Positions 7,812-15,334 of a stretch of DNA of 64,000 nucleotides are shown piece by piece. The stretch's first letter is position 1. Every line of letters starts with the position of its first letter. The position numbers were made by a program, and so were the translations under genes. The stretch comes from JACDAN01 sp035707105 (GTDB lineage: Bacteria; Actinomycetota; Thermoleophilia; Gaiellales; Gaiellaceae): contig DASSUI010000040.1 of assembly GCA_035707105.1 (NCBI GenBank), positions 1-64,000 on the forward strand. Direction: 5' to 3'. The notes under the pieces are model-generated. The model searched no databases. It was not told where the DNA came from and saw only the letters and a list, made by a program, of their open reading frames with translations.

Positions 7812-8689
7812 AGCGACGCCGCCGAGGAGCGCGTCAGCTCGGCAAGCTCGGCCTCCGAGAGCTGGAGCTCGGCTGCCGCGACGTCCTCCTCCAGGTGCTC
7901 GACCGAGGACGTACCCGGGATCGGGAGCATCACCGGCGAGCGGCGGAGCAGCCAGGCGAGCGCGACCTGGGCGGCCGTCCCGCCCCGCGCCCGGGCGACC
8001 TCCGCGAGCCTGCCGGTCGAGAGCGCCAGCTCCCCCAGCCCGAGCGGGAACCACGGGAGGAACGCCAGGCCCTCGCGCTCGCAGGCATCGACGACGCCCT
8101 CGTGGTAGCGGTCGCCGACGTTGTAGCGGTTCTGCACCGAGACGACGGTGACGATCTTCTGCGCGGCCGCGAGCTGCCGGGTGTCGACGTTCGAGAGGCC
8201 GACGTGGCGGATCTTCCCCTCGCGCTGCAACTCGGCGAGGGTGCCGACCGACTCCTCGAACGGGACCTGCGGGTCGACCGAGTGAAGCTGGTACACGTCG
8301 ACCCGCTCGAGGCGGAGACGGCGGAGGCTGCCCTCCAGCGAGGTCCGAAGCGTCTCGGGCCGGCCGTCGGGCTGCCACCGGCCGGGGCCGGGCCGGCTGA
8401 GGCCGCCCTTCGTGGCGATCACGAGGTCCTCCGGATAGGGATGCAGCGTCTCGGCGACGAGCTGCTCGTTCACCTCCGGCCCGTACGAAGCGGCGGTGTC
8501 GATGAAGTTCACGCCGAGCTCGACGGCGCGGCGGAGGACCGCTTTCGCGCCCTCCCGGTCCGGCAGGTCGCCCCAGACGCCGGTGCCCGTCAGCCGCATC
8601 GCCCCGAAGCCCATGCGGTTGACCGTGAGGTCTCCGAGAGCGACCGTGCCCGCTGCGGCGGCGGGCTTCGTGGTGGGCTCGGCTGCCAT
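7808..8689 (-). CDS. aldo/keto reductase
   Basis: A 293-residue NADPH-dependent oxidoreductase with a single (beta/alpha)8 barrel. The catalytic tetrad is visible: Asp and Tyr in FIDTAASYG, Lys in IATKGG, His in YQLHS. IPGTSS near the C-terminus is part of the cofactor site. The physiological carbonyl substrate cannot be told from sequence. ATG 8689 is supported by a minus-strand TAGGTT ending 7 nt upstream. Its 3' end overlaps the convergent deacetylase stop by 4 nt. Confidence 0.92.
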   Translation of the reverse strand: MAAEPTTKPAAAAGTVALGDLTVNRMGFGAMRLTGTGVWGDLPDREGAKAVLRRAVELGVNFIDTAASYGPEVNEQLVAETLHPYPEDLVIATKGGLSRPGPGRWQPDGRPETLRTSLEGSLRRLRLERVDVYQLHSVDPQVPFEESVGTLAELQREGKIRHVGLSNVDTRQLAAAQKIVTVVSVQNRYNVGDRYHEGVVDACEREGLAFLPWFPLGLGELALSTGRLAEVARARGGTAAQVALAWLLRRSPVMLPIPGTSSVEHLEEDVAAAELQLSEAELAELTRSSAASL

Positions 8690-8696
8690 CGGCCGG

Positions 8697-8702
8697 AACC
8701 TA
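8697..8702 (-). promoter_or_regulatory. leaderless -10 TAGGTT for the aldo/keto reductase
   Basis: The hexamer ends 7 nt before ATG 8689 on the minus strand, the spacing expected when transcription starts at the A of the start codon. Confidence 0.55.
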
Positions 8703-8748
8703 GCGTAGAGTCACGCAGTCAAAGCGAACCAAGGAGGCAGAGAGACCC

Positions 8749-9213
8749 GTGAACGCGTTGCGCACGATCTTCCGCTGGTGGCTGCTGCTCATGGTGGCGC
8801 TCGTCGTGCTCCAGATCGCCTTTGCCGGGTACGGCGCGTTCGACGTCAGCGACAACGCGGCCGCCGGGTCTGTCGACGAGGACTCGCTCGAGGAGAGCTT
8901 CGGACTGCACATCGGGTTCGGCTACCTCGTGCTCCTTGGCGGGCTGATCACGTTCATCCTCGCCCTCGCGGCGCGGGTCGGACGTCCGCGCGTTCTCCAT
9001 GCCCTCGGGATCTTCGGCCTCCTGATCCTCCAGGTCATCCTCGCCTGGATCGGGGAGGAGGTGCCGTGGATCGGCGCGCTTCACCCGATCAACGCCTTCC
9101 TCATTCTCGGGGCGGTCGGCTCACTCGCGGCCCGGGAGTGGCGCGGCGACCGGATGATGATGGGACGGGGCGCACCGGAGACGATGACGCCGCCTCCCTC
9201 CGGCACCCCTTAG
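8749..9213 (+). CDS. four-helix membrane protein, DUF6220/cytochrome b561-like
   Basis: A 154-residue integral membrane protein with about four transmembrane helices: roughly residues 8-28, 55-75, 85-102 and 112-128. Histidines fall in HIGFGYLVLLGG and HPINAFLILG, spaced as in small DUF6220 or b561-like proteins that may bind haem; haem binding is inference. Start GTG 8749 lies 10 nt after AAGGAGG. It diverges from the aldo/keto reductase and is convergent with the multicopper oxidase, with 2 nt between the stops. A role near the cell-envelope copper oxidase is possible but unproven. Confidence 0.7.
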   Translation: MNALRTIFRWWLLLMVALVVLQIAFAGYGAFDVSDNAAAGSVDEDSLEESFGLHIGFGYLVLLGGLITFILALAARVGRPRVLHALGIFGLLILQVILAWIGEEVPWIGALHPINAFLILGAVGSLAAREWRGDRMMMGRGAPETMTPPPSGTP

Positions 9214-9215
9214 GG

Positions 9216-10658
9216 CTACTCCGGGTCGTTCCCGCCGTGCCCGCCGATGCGGAACGGCGTGGAGACCCCTTCGTACATGACGTGCATCGTCAGCCCGTCG
9301 GCGGCGTGGGGCAGGTTGTGGCAATGGTCCATCCACAGCCCCGGGTTGTTCGCGCGGAAGGCGACCTCGTACTCCTCGCCGGGAGCGACGTTCAGGGTGT
9401 CGACCCACCAGGGGCTGCCGGTCGCCGGCTGCCCGTCGCGGCTCAGGACGAGGACGTGGTGGCCGTGCAGGTGCATCGGGTGAACCGAGCCGCTCTCGTT
9501 GTCGATCCGGACCTTCACCAGGTCTCCCTCCCGGACGACGTACATCGGCGTGTCCGGGAAGATCTTGCCGTTGACGGACCAGTGGCGGCCGGGCCGGCCG
9601 TCGAAGAACCCCACCTTCTTCCCGATCTTCATCTCGAAGGTCCGGTCGAAGGCGGCGCCGGCGAAGGGCGTCGGCTTCGGCTCCCCGTAGGTGGCGGGGT
9701 CGAAAGTCGGCAGCTCGGACGGGGAGTCGAGGCCGCCCCTCCCGTCGCGGCTGAGGAGGAGCGCGGTCTCGCTCCCGGCGACGCCGAGGCGGACCGGCCC
9801 CTCGGGCATGTCGAACGCGACGTCGTAGCGTGCGCCGGCGCCCACGTCGAGAGTTCGGCCCTCGATCGTGGTTGGGCCGTTCACGTCGGTCCCGTCGATG
9901 GCGACGACAGTGAACGGCGCGCCGGTCAGCGTCAGCCGCTCGGGGCCGCTGTTCGAGTTCACGAGCCGCAGGCGGACGTGCACGCCGGGATGGACGGCGA
10001 GACGCTGCACGCCGGCCGCGTCGTTCAGCGCGGGCTTCCCGTCGAAGTCGTGCACGATCAGCGTCCGGTCGATGCCGGTCCTCGGGGGACCCTGCCCGCC
10101 GGGGTGGATGACGAAGGCGCCGTAGAGGCCACGCCGGACCTCCTTCGACGAGACCTGGTGCGAGTGGTACCAGAACGTCCCCACCTGCTCGGCGCGGAAG
10201 CGGTACGTGTAGCGCTCGCCCGGCATGACCGCGTCCTGCGTCACGCCCGCCACGCCGTCTTCGGCGTTCGGGACGTCGACGCCGTGCCAGTGGATCGTCA
10301 CGCCGTCGTCGATGTCCTCGTTCACGAGCGTGACCTCAACGAGATCGCCCTGACGGACGTGGATCTCCGGGCCGGGCACGCGTCCGTCGAACGCCCACTT
10401 GTCGCCGGACTTGGCCGCCGTGAGCGTCGTGCGGAAGTCCGGCTCGCCGTCCTGCGGGCCGGTGAGGCGGTCGACGACGAGGTGCGGGTGGGCAGTGTGA
10501 TTTTCCGGCGGCCCGCCGCCGAGGTCGACGACGCCCATGTCCATCGCGTTGAACGACGAGGGCAGACGGCTGTCCCACCAAGCCATGCCGATAAGCGCGG
10601 CGACGGCGAGGAGGGCGAGGACGCCGACGACCGTGAGAGCCCGGATCAGCAGCCGCAT
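9216..10658 (-). CDS. membrane-anchored multicopper oxidase
   Basis: A 480-residue laccase-like protein with an N-terminal membrane anchor (about residues 5-27) and three cupredoxin domains outside the membrane. The copper ligands are intact: HWHG (123-126), HSH (165-167), HPMHLHGHH (near 393) and HCHNLPHAADGL (near 445) with the type 1 Cys. It oxidises phenols, metal ions or similar donors and reduces O2 to water; the natural substrate is not identifiable. ATG 10658 is supported by minus-strand TACCTT ending 6 nt upstream. The C-terminus, GGHGGNDPE, is short and polar. Confidence 0.93.
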   Translation of the reverse strand: MRLLIRALTVVGVLALLAVAALIGMAWWDSRLPSSFNAMDMGVVDLGGGPPENHTAHPHLVVDRLTGPQDGEPDFRTTLTAAKSGDKWAFDGRVPGPEIHVRQGDLVEVTLVNEDIDDGVTIHWHGVDVPNAEDGVAGVTQDAVMPGERYTYRFRAEQVGTFWYHSHQVSSKEVRRGLYGAFVIHPGGQGPPRTGIDRTLIVHDFDGKPALNDAAGVQRLAVHPGVHVRLRLVNSNSGPERLTLTGAPFTVVAIDGTDVNGPTTIEGRTLDVGAGARYDVAFDMPEGPVRLGVAGSETALLLSRDGRGGLDSPSELPTFDPATYGEPKPTPFAGAAFDRTFEMKIGKKVGFFDGRPGRHWSVNGKIFPDTPMYVVREGDLVKVRIDNESGSVHPMHLHGHHVLVLSRDGQPATGSPWWVDTLNVAPGEEYEVAFRANNPGLWMDHCHNLPHAADGLTMHVMYEGVSTPFRIGGHGGNDPE

Positions 10659-10664
10659 CGCCGC

Positions 10665-10670
10665 AAGGTA
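10665..10670 (-). promoter_or_regulatory. leaderless -10 TACCTT for the multicopper oxidase
   Basis: The hexamer ends 6 nt before ATG 10658. It lies immediately before the dinB stop at 10672. Confidence 0.55.
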
Positions 10671-10671
10671 G

Positions 10672-11754
10672 CTACACGATCGTCAACTGCTGGTGCTCCT
10701 CGAGGCCGGAGACTCCCACCCCGACGAGGCGCAAGGCGCCGGGCCGGTCGGTGAGCGCACGGTCGAGGAGCGCGCAGGCGACCTCGCCGATGCGCTCACC
10801 GTCGTCGGTCCCGACTGGGAGGCTCGTCGACCGGCTCCGGATCGCGAAGTCCGGGTAGCGCACCTTCGTCGTCACGGTCCTCGCGGTCTCGCCCTTCCGC
10901 TGCAGGTGCTCCCCGAGCCGCGCCGCCATCCGCCGGAGCTCGGCCCGGAGCTGCTCCACGTCCGCGATGTCCCGCTCGAACGTCTCCTCGTGACTGATCG
11001 AGATCCGCTGCGTTTGCGTCTCGAGCCCGCGCGGGTCGACGCCTCGGGCGCGGTCGCGGAGGATCCGTCCGACCTTGCCGGGGAGCAGCCGGCGCAGGCG
11101 TTCGTCGTCGAGCGCGGCCAGGTCGCCGATCGCCTCCAGGCCGGCCGCCCTGAGCCGGGCGTCGGCGCGGGGCCCGACGCCGGGCAGGCGCCGGAGCGGG
11201 AAGGGGGCGAGAAAGTGCGCCTCGCGGCCGGGAGGCACGACGACGAGGCCGCCCGGCTTCCGGTGGTCGCTCGCAACCTTCGCGACCACCTTGCTCGTCG
11301 CCACGCCGAGCGAGCAGGTGAGCCTGGTCGCGCCACGGACCGCGGTCTGGACGGCCTCGGCGACGGCGCGGGCGCGGACGAAGTCGGCGGCGACCTCGCC
11401 GAGGTCGAGGTAGCCCTCGTCCAGGCCTGTGCGCTCGACGGTCGGAACGACCTGGCGCACGGTGGCCCAGACCTCCTGCGAGTACTCGGAATACGTCGCG
11501 TGCCGCGGCCGGACGAAGACGGCGTGCGGGCAGCGGCGCAACGCCTCGGCGCAGCTCATCGCCGAGTGGATGCCGAACTGCCGGGCGACGTAGTTCGCGG
11601 TCGCCACGACGCCGCGCCCGCGCGGGTCGCCGCCGACGACGAGGGGTTTCGTCCTGAGCTCGGGGTCCTCCAGCTCCTCGACAGCCGCGAAGAAGGCGTC
11701 GAGGTCGAGGTGCGCGAGGATCCGCTCTAGGGGGCGAGCCGCTCGATCGTCCAT
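10672..11754 (-). CDS. dinB: DNA polymerase IV (Y-family)
   Basis: Translesion DNA polymerase of 360 residues. Seen: the palm motif HLDLDAFFAAVE with the catalytic Asp17, the second acidic motif in GLDEGYLDL (usually S-I/L-DE-x-YLD), a helix-hairpin-helix near LPGVGPRADARLRAAG, and a little-finger domain ending EEHQQLTIV. No canonical beta-clamp QLxLF motif is visible, although QLTIV at the extreme C-terminus may serve. ATG 11754 overlaps the pdxH 3' end by 28 nt, so the two are probably co-transcribed and coupled. Confidence 0.93.
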   Translation of the reverse strand: MDDRAARPLERILAHLDLDAFFAAVEELEDPELRTKPLVVGGDPRGRGVVATANYVARQFGIHSAMSCAEALRRCPHAVFVRPRHATYSEYSQEVWATVRQVVPTVERTGLDEGYLDLGEVAADFVRARAVAEAVQTAVRGATRLTCSLGVATSKVVAKVASDHRKPGGLVVVPPGREAHFLAPFPLRRLPGVGPRADARLRAAGLEAIGDLAALDDERLRRLLPGKVGRILRDRARGVDPRGLETQTQRISISHEETFERDIADVEQLRAELRRMAARLGEHLQRKGETARTVTTKVRYPDFAIRSRSTSLPVGTDDGERIGEVACALLDRALTDRPGALRLVGVGVSGLEEHQQLTIV

Positions 11755-12341
11755 CCGCCACCATCTTGGCGGGAGTAGCGGAAGCGATCGTGGAGGCGGC
11801 TGTCGCGGTGCTGCCAGAACTCCCAGACGACGGGGTCGAGCCGGTAGCCGCCCCAGTGCGGCGGAAGCGGGACGTCGCGTCCCTCGAACTGGCGCTCGAC
11901 CTCGCGGACGCGGGCCTCGAGCTCGTCACGAGAGCCGATGACCTCGCTTTGCGACGACGCCCAGGCCGCGATCTGCCCGCCCCGCGGGCGGGTGCGGAAG
12001 TACACCTCGGACTCGGCGTCCGGCACGCGCTCGACCGCGCCCTCGACCCGAACCTGCCGGCCGAGCGGCTGCCAATGGAAGAGAAGCGCGCCGCGGTTGG
12101 TGGCAGCGAGCTCCCGCGCCTTCCGGCTCCCGTGGCCGGTGTGGAACTTGAAGCCGCGATCGTCGATCGCCTTCGCGAGAACCATCCGAACCGAGGGGCG
12201 GCCGTCCGGATCCGCCGTCGCTAGCGCGACCGCTTCGGGCATGTCCACGGCCGCCTCGGCCTCTGCGTACCACCGCCGGAACTGCGAGACGGGATCGGCG
12301 TCGAGGTCGGCGCGCCGCAGGCTCCGGTCCGGCCCGCTCAT
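11727..12341 (-). CDS. pdxH: pyridoxine/pyridoxamine 5'-phosphate oxidase
   Basis: FMN-dependent oxidation of pyridoxamine or pyridoxine 5'-phosphate to PLP. The 204-residue protein has RMVLAKAIDDRGFKFHT near the FMN site, FHWQPLGRQVRVEG, SRPRGGQ-like RTRPRGGQIAAWAS, and the family C-terminus RLHDRFRYSR...W-x-ERLAP. ATG 12341 is chosen over the longer frame because it matches family length and lies at the edge of a perfect inverted repeat that contains a -10-like TACTCC. The neighbour is a PLP-dependent aminotransferase transcribed divergently, so vitamin B6 supply and use may be co-regulated. Downstream is dinB. Confidence 0.92.
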   Translation of the reverse strand: MSGPDRSLRRADLDADPVSQFRRWYAEAEAAVDMPEAVALATADPDGRPSVRMVLAKAIDDRGFKFHTGHGSRKARELAATNRGALLFHWQPLGRQVRVEGAVERVPDAESEVYFRTRPRGGQIAAWASSQSEVIGSRDELEARVREVERQFEGRDVPLPPHWGGYRLDPVVWEFWQHRDSRLHDRFRYSRQDGGGWTIERLAP

Positions 12342-12357
12342 GAATACGGAGTATTCA
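12341..12357. promoter_or_regulatory. perfect inverted repeat over the pdxH start (candidate operator)
   Basis: TGAATAC-GGA-GTATTCA, a 7-bp perfect dyad with a 3-nt spacer. It begins at the first base of the pdxH start codon and covers its likely -10 (TACTCC). A bound regulator would block pdxH directly. The divergent aminotransferase start is 40 nt away. Confidence 0.55.
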
Positions 12358-12383
12358 CTATGCACACCGGCCGCCGGCTTCGC

Positions 12384-12389
12384 TATCGT
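12384..12389 (+). promoter_or_regulatory. leaderless -10 TATCGT for the aminotransferase
   Basis: The hexamer ends 7 nt before ATG 12397. No Shine-Dalgarno sequence is present, consistent with a leaderless mRNA. Confidence 0.6.
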
Positions 12390-12396
12390 CGCTTCG

Positions 12397-13719
12397 ATGG
12401 CGACGACGAAGACAATCGAGCTGCGGACCGAGATCCCGGGCCCGCGCTCGCGCGAGATCCTCGAGCGCAAGGAGCGCGTCGTCGCCGGCCCGCTCTCGAT
12501 CTACCTCCCCGTCGTCATCGACCGGGCCCAGGGGGCCACGCTCACCGACGTCGACGGCAACACGTTCATCGACTTCACCGGCGGCGTCGGCTGTCTGAAC
12601 GTCGGCCATGCGCACCCGCGGGTCGTCGAGGCGGCGCAGGAGCAGCTCGACCGCTTCAGCCACACGGACTTCACGATCGTCCCGTACGAGGTCTACATCC
12701 GGCTCGCGGAGCGCCTCTGCGAGCTCGCGCCGATCGCAAGCGCGAAGGCGGCGTTCTTCAACGCCGGCACCGAAGCGGTGGAGAACGCGATCAAGTTCGC
12801 ACGGGTCCACACCGGCCGTCCAGCCGTGATCGGGTTCGAGGGCGGCTTCCACGGCCGGACGCTCCTCAGCCTCTCGCTCACCTCGAAGACACATCCGTAC
12901 AAGGCCGGGCTCGGGCCGTTCGCCCCAGAGGTCTACCGCGTGCCGTTCCCGAACGAGTACCGCGGGATCGACGCGAAGGCCGCCCTCGCGGCGCTCGAGC
13001 GTGCACTGATCACGCACGTCGCGGCCGAGACGGTGGCGGCGATCGTGGTCGAGGCGGTCCAGGGGGAGGGCGGCTTCGTCGTCGCGCCGGCGGAGTTCAT
13101 GGAGGGCGTCCGCCGGATCTGCGACGAGCACGGGATCGTCATGGTCGTGGACGAGGTGCAGACGGGCTTCGCCCGCACGGGAATGCTGTTCGCGATCGAG
13201 CACTACGCCGTCGAGCCGGACCTGATCACCGTCGCGAAGTCGATCGCGATGGGCTTGCCGCTCTCCGGGGTGATCGGCAAGGCGGAGATCATGGACGCGC
13301 CGGGCGACTCGGCCATCGGCGGGACCTACGTCGGCAACCCTGTCGCGCAGGCCGCGGCGCTGGCCGTCCTGGACGTGATCGCCGACGAGGATCTCTGCGC
13401 GCGCGCCGCGGTTCTCGGAGAGACGATGCGATCGCGGATGACGTCGTGGCAGCAGCGCTTCCCCGAGATCGGCGACGTCCGAGGCCTCGGGGCCATGCTG
13501 GCGATCGAGCTCGTCCACGACCCGGAGACGAAGGAGCCCGCCGCCGAGACCGCGACGGCGGTCGTGGAGGAGGCGTCGCGCAACGGCCTGCTTCTCCTGA
13601 AGTCGGGGATCTACTCCAACTGCATCCGCGTGCTGTCGCCGCTTGCCCTCTCCGACGGCGAGCTCGAGGAGGCGCTCGGCGTCTGGGAGCAGGCGCTCGA
13701 GACCGTTCTCGGCAGCTAG
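12397..13719 (+). CDS. gabT: class III aminotransferase, 4-aminobutyrate aminotransferase-like
   Basis: A PLP enzyme of 440 residues that most resembles GABA/5-aminovalerate aminotransferases, transferring an omega-amino group to 2-oxoglutarate. Seen: FTGGVGCLNVGHAHP, NAGTEAVENAIKFAR, GFHGRTLLSLSLTSK, VVDEVQTGFARTG with the PLP-ring Asp, and the Schiff-base Lys in TVAKSIAMGLPLSG. The ending is LLLKSGIYSNCIRVLSPL-like, typical of GabT. Close relatives act on beta-alanine, putrescine or lysine, so substrate is inferred. The start is fixed by the leaderless promoter just upstream. Divergent from pdxH. Confidence 0.85.
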   Translation: MATTKTIELRTEIPGPRSREILERKERVVAGPLSIYLPVVIDRAQGATLTDVDGNTFIDFTGGVGCLNVGHAHPRVVEAAQEQLDRFSHTDFTIVPYEVYIRLAERLCELAPIASAKAAFFNAGTEAVENAIKFARVHTGRPAVIGFEGGFHGRTLLSLSLTSKTHPYKAGLGPFAPEVYRVPFPNEYRGIDAKAALAALERALITHVAAETVAAIVVEAVQGEGGFVVAPAEFMEGVRRICDEHGIVMVVDEVQTGFARTGMLFAIEHYAVEPDLITVAKSIAMGLPLSGVIGKAEIMDAPGDSAIGGTYVGNPVAQAAALAVLDVIADEDLCARAAVLGETMRSRMTSWQQRFPEIGDVRGLGAMLAIELVHDPETKEPAAETATAVVEEASRNGLLLLKSGIYSNCIRVLSPLALSDGELEEALGVWEQALETVLGS

Positions 13720-13736
13720 CTCCGCACACCCGACAG

Positions 13737-13742
13737 TAACCT
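13737..13742 (+). promoter_or_regulatory. leaderless -10 TAACCT for the Ser/Thr kinase at 13750
   Basis: The hexamer ends 7 nt before GTG 13750, and no ribosome binding site is visible. Confidence 0.6.
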
Positions 13743-13749
13743 CATAGCC

Positions 13750-15186
13750 GTGACCCAGGGCGAGGTGATCGCCGGTCGCTACGAGCTGCTCGAGCTGATC
13801 GGAAAAGGCGGGATGTCCAGCGTCTGGAAGGCGCACGACCGTCTCCTGGACCGGCAGATCGCGATCAAGGTCCTCCACCCGCACTTCACGGAGGACGAGG
13901 AGTACGTCGAGCGGTTCCGGCGCGAGGCGCGCTCGGTCGCGCAGCTGAGCCACCCGAACATCGTTACCGTCATCGACCGCGGCGAGGACGCGGGGCGCCA
14001 GTTCATCGTGTTCGAGTACGTCGAGGGCGAGAACCTGAAGCAGCTGCTCGAGCGCCGCGGGCCGATGCCGGTGCGCGACGCGCTCGTGCTCGCGCTCCAG
14101 ATGGCGCGGGCGCTCTCGTTCGCGCACGGCCGCGGGCTGATCCATCGGGACGTGAAGCCGCAGAACGTCCTCCTGAACGCGGACGGCCAGGCGAAGATGA
14201 CCGACTTCGGCATCGCGCGCGAGGTGGACGTCCAGGGCGTGACGATCACGGGCACCGTCCTCGGGACGAGCGAGTACATCGCGCCCGAACAGGCGCGCGG
14301 CCAGCAGGTCGACGCGCAGACGGACGTCTACTCGCTCGGCGTCGTCCTCTACGAACTGCTCACGGGAGCCGTCCCCTACGAGGGCGAGAACTTCGTCACC
14401 GTCGCGCTGAAGCACGTCAACGAGCCGGCGCCCAGCGTGCTGGAGCAGAGGCCCGACGTCCCCACCCGGGTCGCGCTCGCCGTCGAGCAGGCGATGGCGA
14501 AGTCGCCGTCCGACCGCTTCGACTCGATGGATGAGCTCTGCCGCGAGCTCGAGGCCTGCCTCGCCGAGCTCGACCCGATGTCGGAAGAGGCGACGATGAT
14601 CGCCCGCCGGCCGGCCGTCCCCGCGGCGGACGGCGGCGGCAGGCCCAGGCGGCGGAAGCGACGGCTCGGCGTGTTGTGGCCGATGATGGCCGTACTCGCC
14701 GTGCTCATCGTCGCGGCGCTCGCCGCGCTCGGCGCGCTGGCGCTCCGGGACGACGACGACGGCTCGCCGCAGGCGGCGACGGGTGAGCCAATCCGGCTCA
14801 CCGGCATCGGCGCGTACGACCCGGAGGGCGGCGACGGGGAGCACGACGACGAGGCGTCGCGGGCGACGGACGGTGATCTCGGCACCTACTGGCCCACCGA
14901 GTCGTACCGGTCGGGCCTGAACAAGTCGGGCGTGGGCGTCGTCCTCGACGCGGGGCGGGAAGTGACGCCGAAGACGATGACGGTTACCACGGACACGGCG
15001 GGCTTCACCGCCGAGATCCGCGCCGGCGACAGCGCCCAGGGGCCGTTCCGGCAGGTCTCCGACGCCGGGACGATCGAGAGCAGGCGCCGCTTCAGCCTCC
15101 GGGATGCAACGGCCCGTTACTTCGTCGTCTGGATCACGGAGCTGGAATCCGGCTCCGCGCACGTCAACGAAGCCACCGCCCGCTAG
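13750..15186 (+). CDS. Ser/Thr protein kinase with an extracytoplasmic beta-rich C-terminal domain
   Basis: A 478-residue Hanks-type kinase. The N-terminal kinase domain has GKGGMSSVW (18-26), Lys40, HRDVKPQN (HRD 132-134), DFG 152-154 and GTSEYIAPEQ. A proline/arginine-rich juxtamembrane segment precedes one transmembrane helix (about 308-330). About 145 residues lie outside the membrane. They resemble a galactose-binding/discoidin-like fold (segments LTGIGAYDPEGGDGEHDDEA, YWPTESYRS, VVLDAGREVTPKTMTV), not PASTA repeats. Such domains occur in actinobacterial envelope kinases and may sense ligands; the ligand is unknown. Autonomous transcription is suggested by its own leaderless promoter. 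Confidence 0.88.
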   Translation: MTQGEVIAGRYELLELIGKGGMSSVWKAHDRLLDRQIAIKVLHPHFTEDEEYVERFRREARSVAQLSHPNIVTVIDRGEDAGRQFIVFEYVEGENLKQLLERRGPMPVRDALVLALQMARALSFAHGRGLIHRDVKPQNVLLNADGQAKMTDFGIAREVDVQGVTITGTVLGTSEYIAPEQARGQQVDAQTDVYSLGVVLYELLTGAVPYEGENFVTVALKHVNEPAPSVLEQRPDVPTRVALAVEQAMAKSPSDRFDSMDELCRELEACLAELDPMSEEATMIARRPAVPAADGGGRPRRRKRRLGVLWPMMAVLAVLIVAALAALGALALRDDDDGSPQAATGEPIRLTGIGAYDPEGGDGEHDDEASRATDGDLGTYWPTESYRSGLNKSGVGVVLDAGREVTPKTMTVTTDTAGFTAEIRAGDSAQGPFRQVSDAGTIESRRRFSLRDATARYFVVWITELESGSAHVNEATAR

Positions 15187-15334
15187 GGCCTGTCCCGGGG
15201 TCTGACCCCTGGACACGGCTGGAAGGCCCAAACAGCCGCCCCTCCCGGTCGGTCGAAGCCCGCGCGGGAAGCCACAACCTGTCGGTTCGCGACACGGCCA
15301 GGCGTCTGACCCCGGGACGCGGCTGGAAGGGTCA
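15186..15334. repeat. paired palindromic repeats R2 and R3 between a kinase gene and ddl
   Basis: R2 (15186-15227) contains GTCCCGGGGTCTGACCCC followed by TGGACACGGCTGGAAGG. R3 (15299-15334) contains GTCTGACCCCGGGACGCGG followed by CTGGAAGGGTCA. The two cores are about 110 nt apart. The spacer includes the palindrome CCCGCGCGGG and a TGTCG/CGACA hairpin. The last bases of R3 form the ddl stop codon (TGA on the minus strand). The same paired layout recurs at 47998-48140. No gene is seen between them. Confidence 0.75.

Noticed and set aside
12358..15231. A 957-codon minus-strand frame over the aminotransferase and kinase
   Set aside because: Composition (Arg, Asp, Val, Leu shadows) and lack of any motif show it is the complement of two real plus-strand genes.
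15186..15334. A tRNA or other small RNA gene in the R2-R3 spacer
   Set aside because: GGTTCG is present but there is no cloverleaf, no anticodon stem and no CCA-end pairing.
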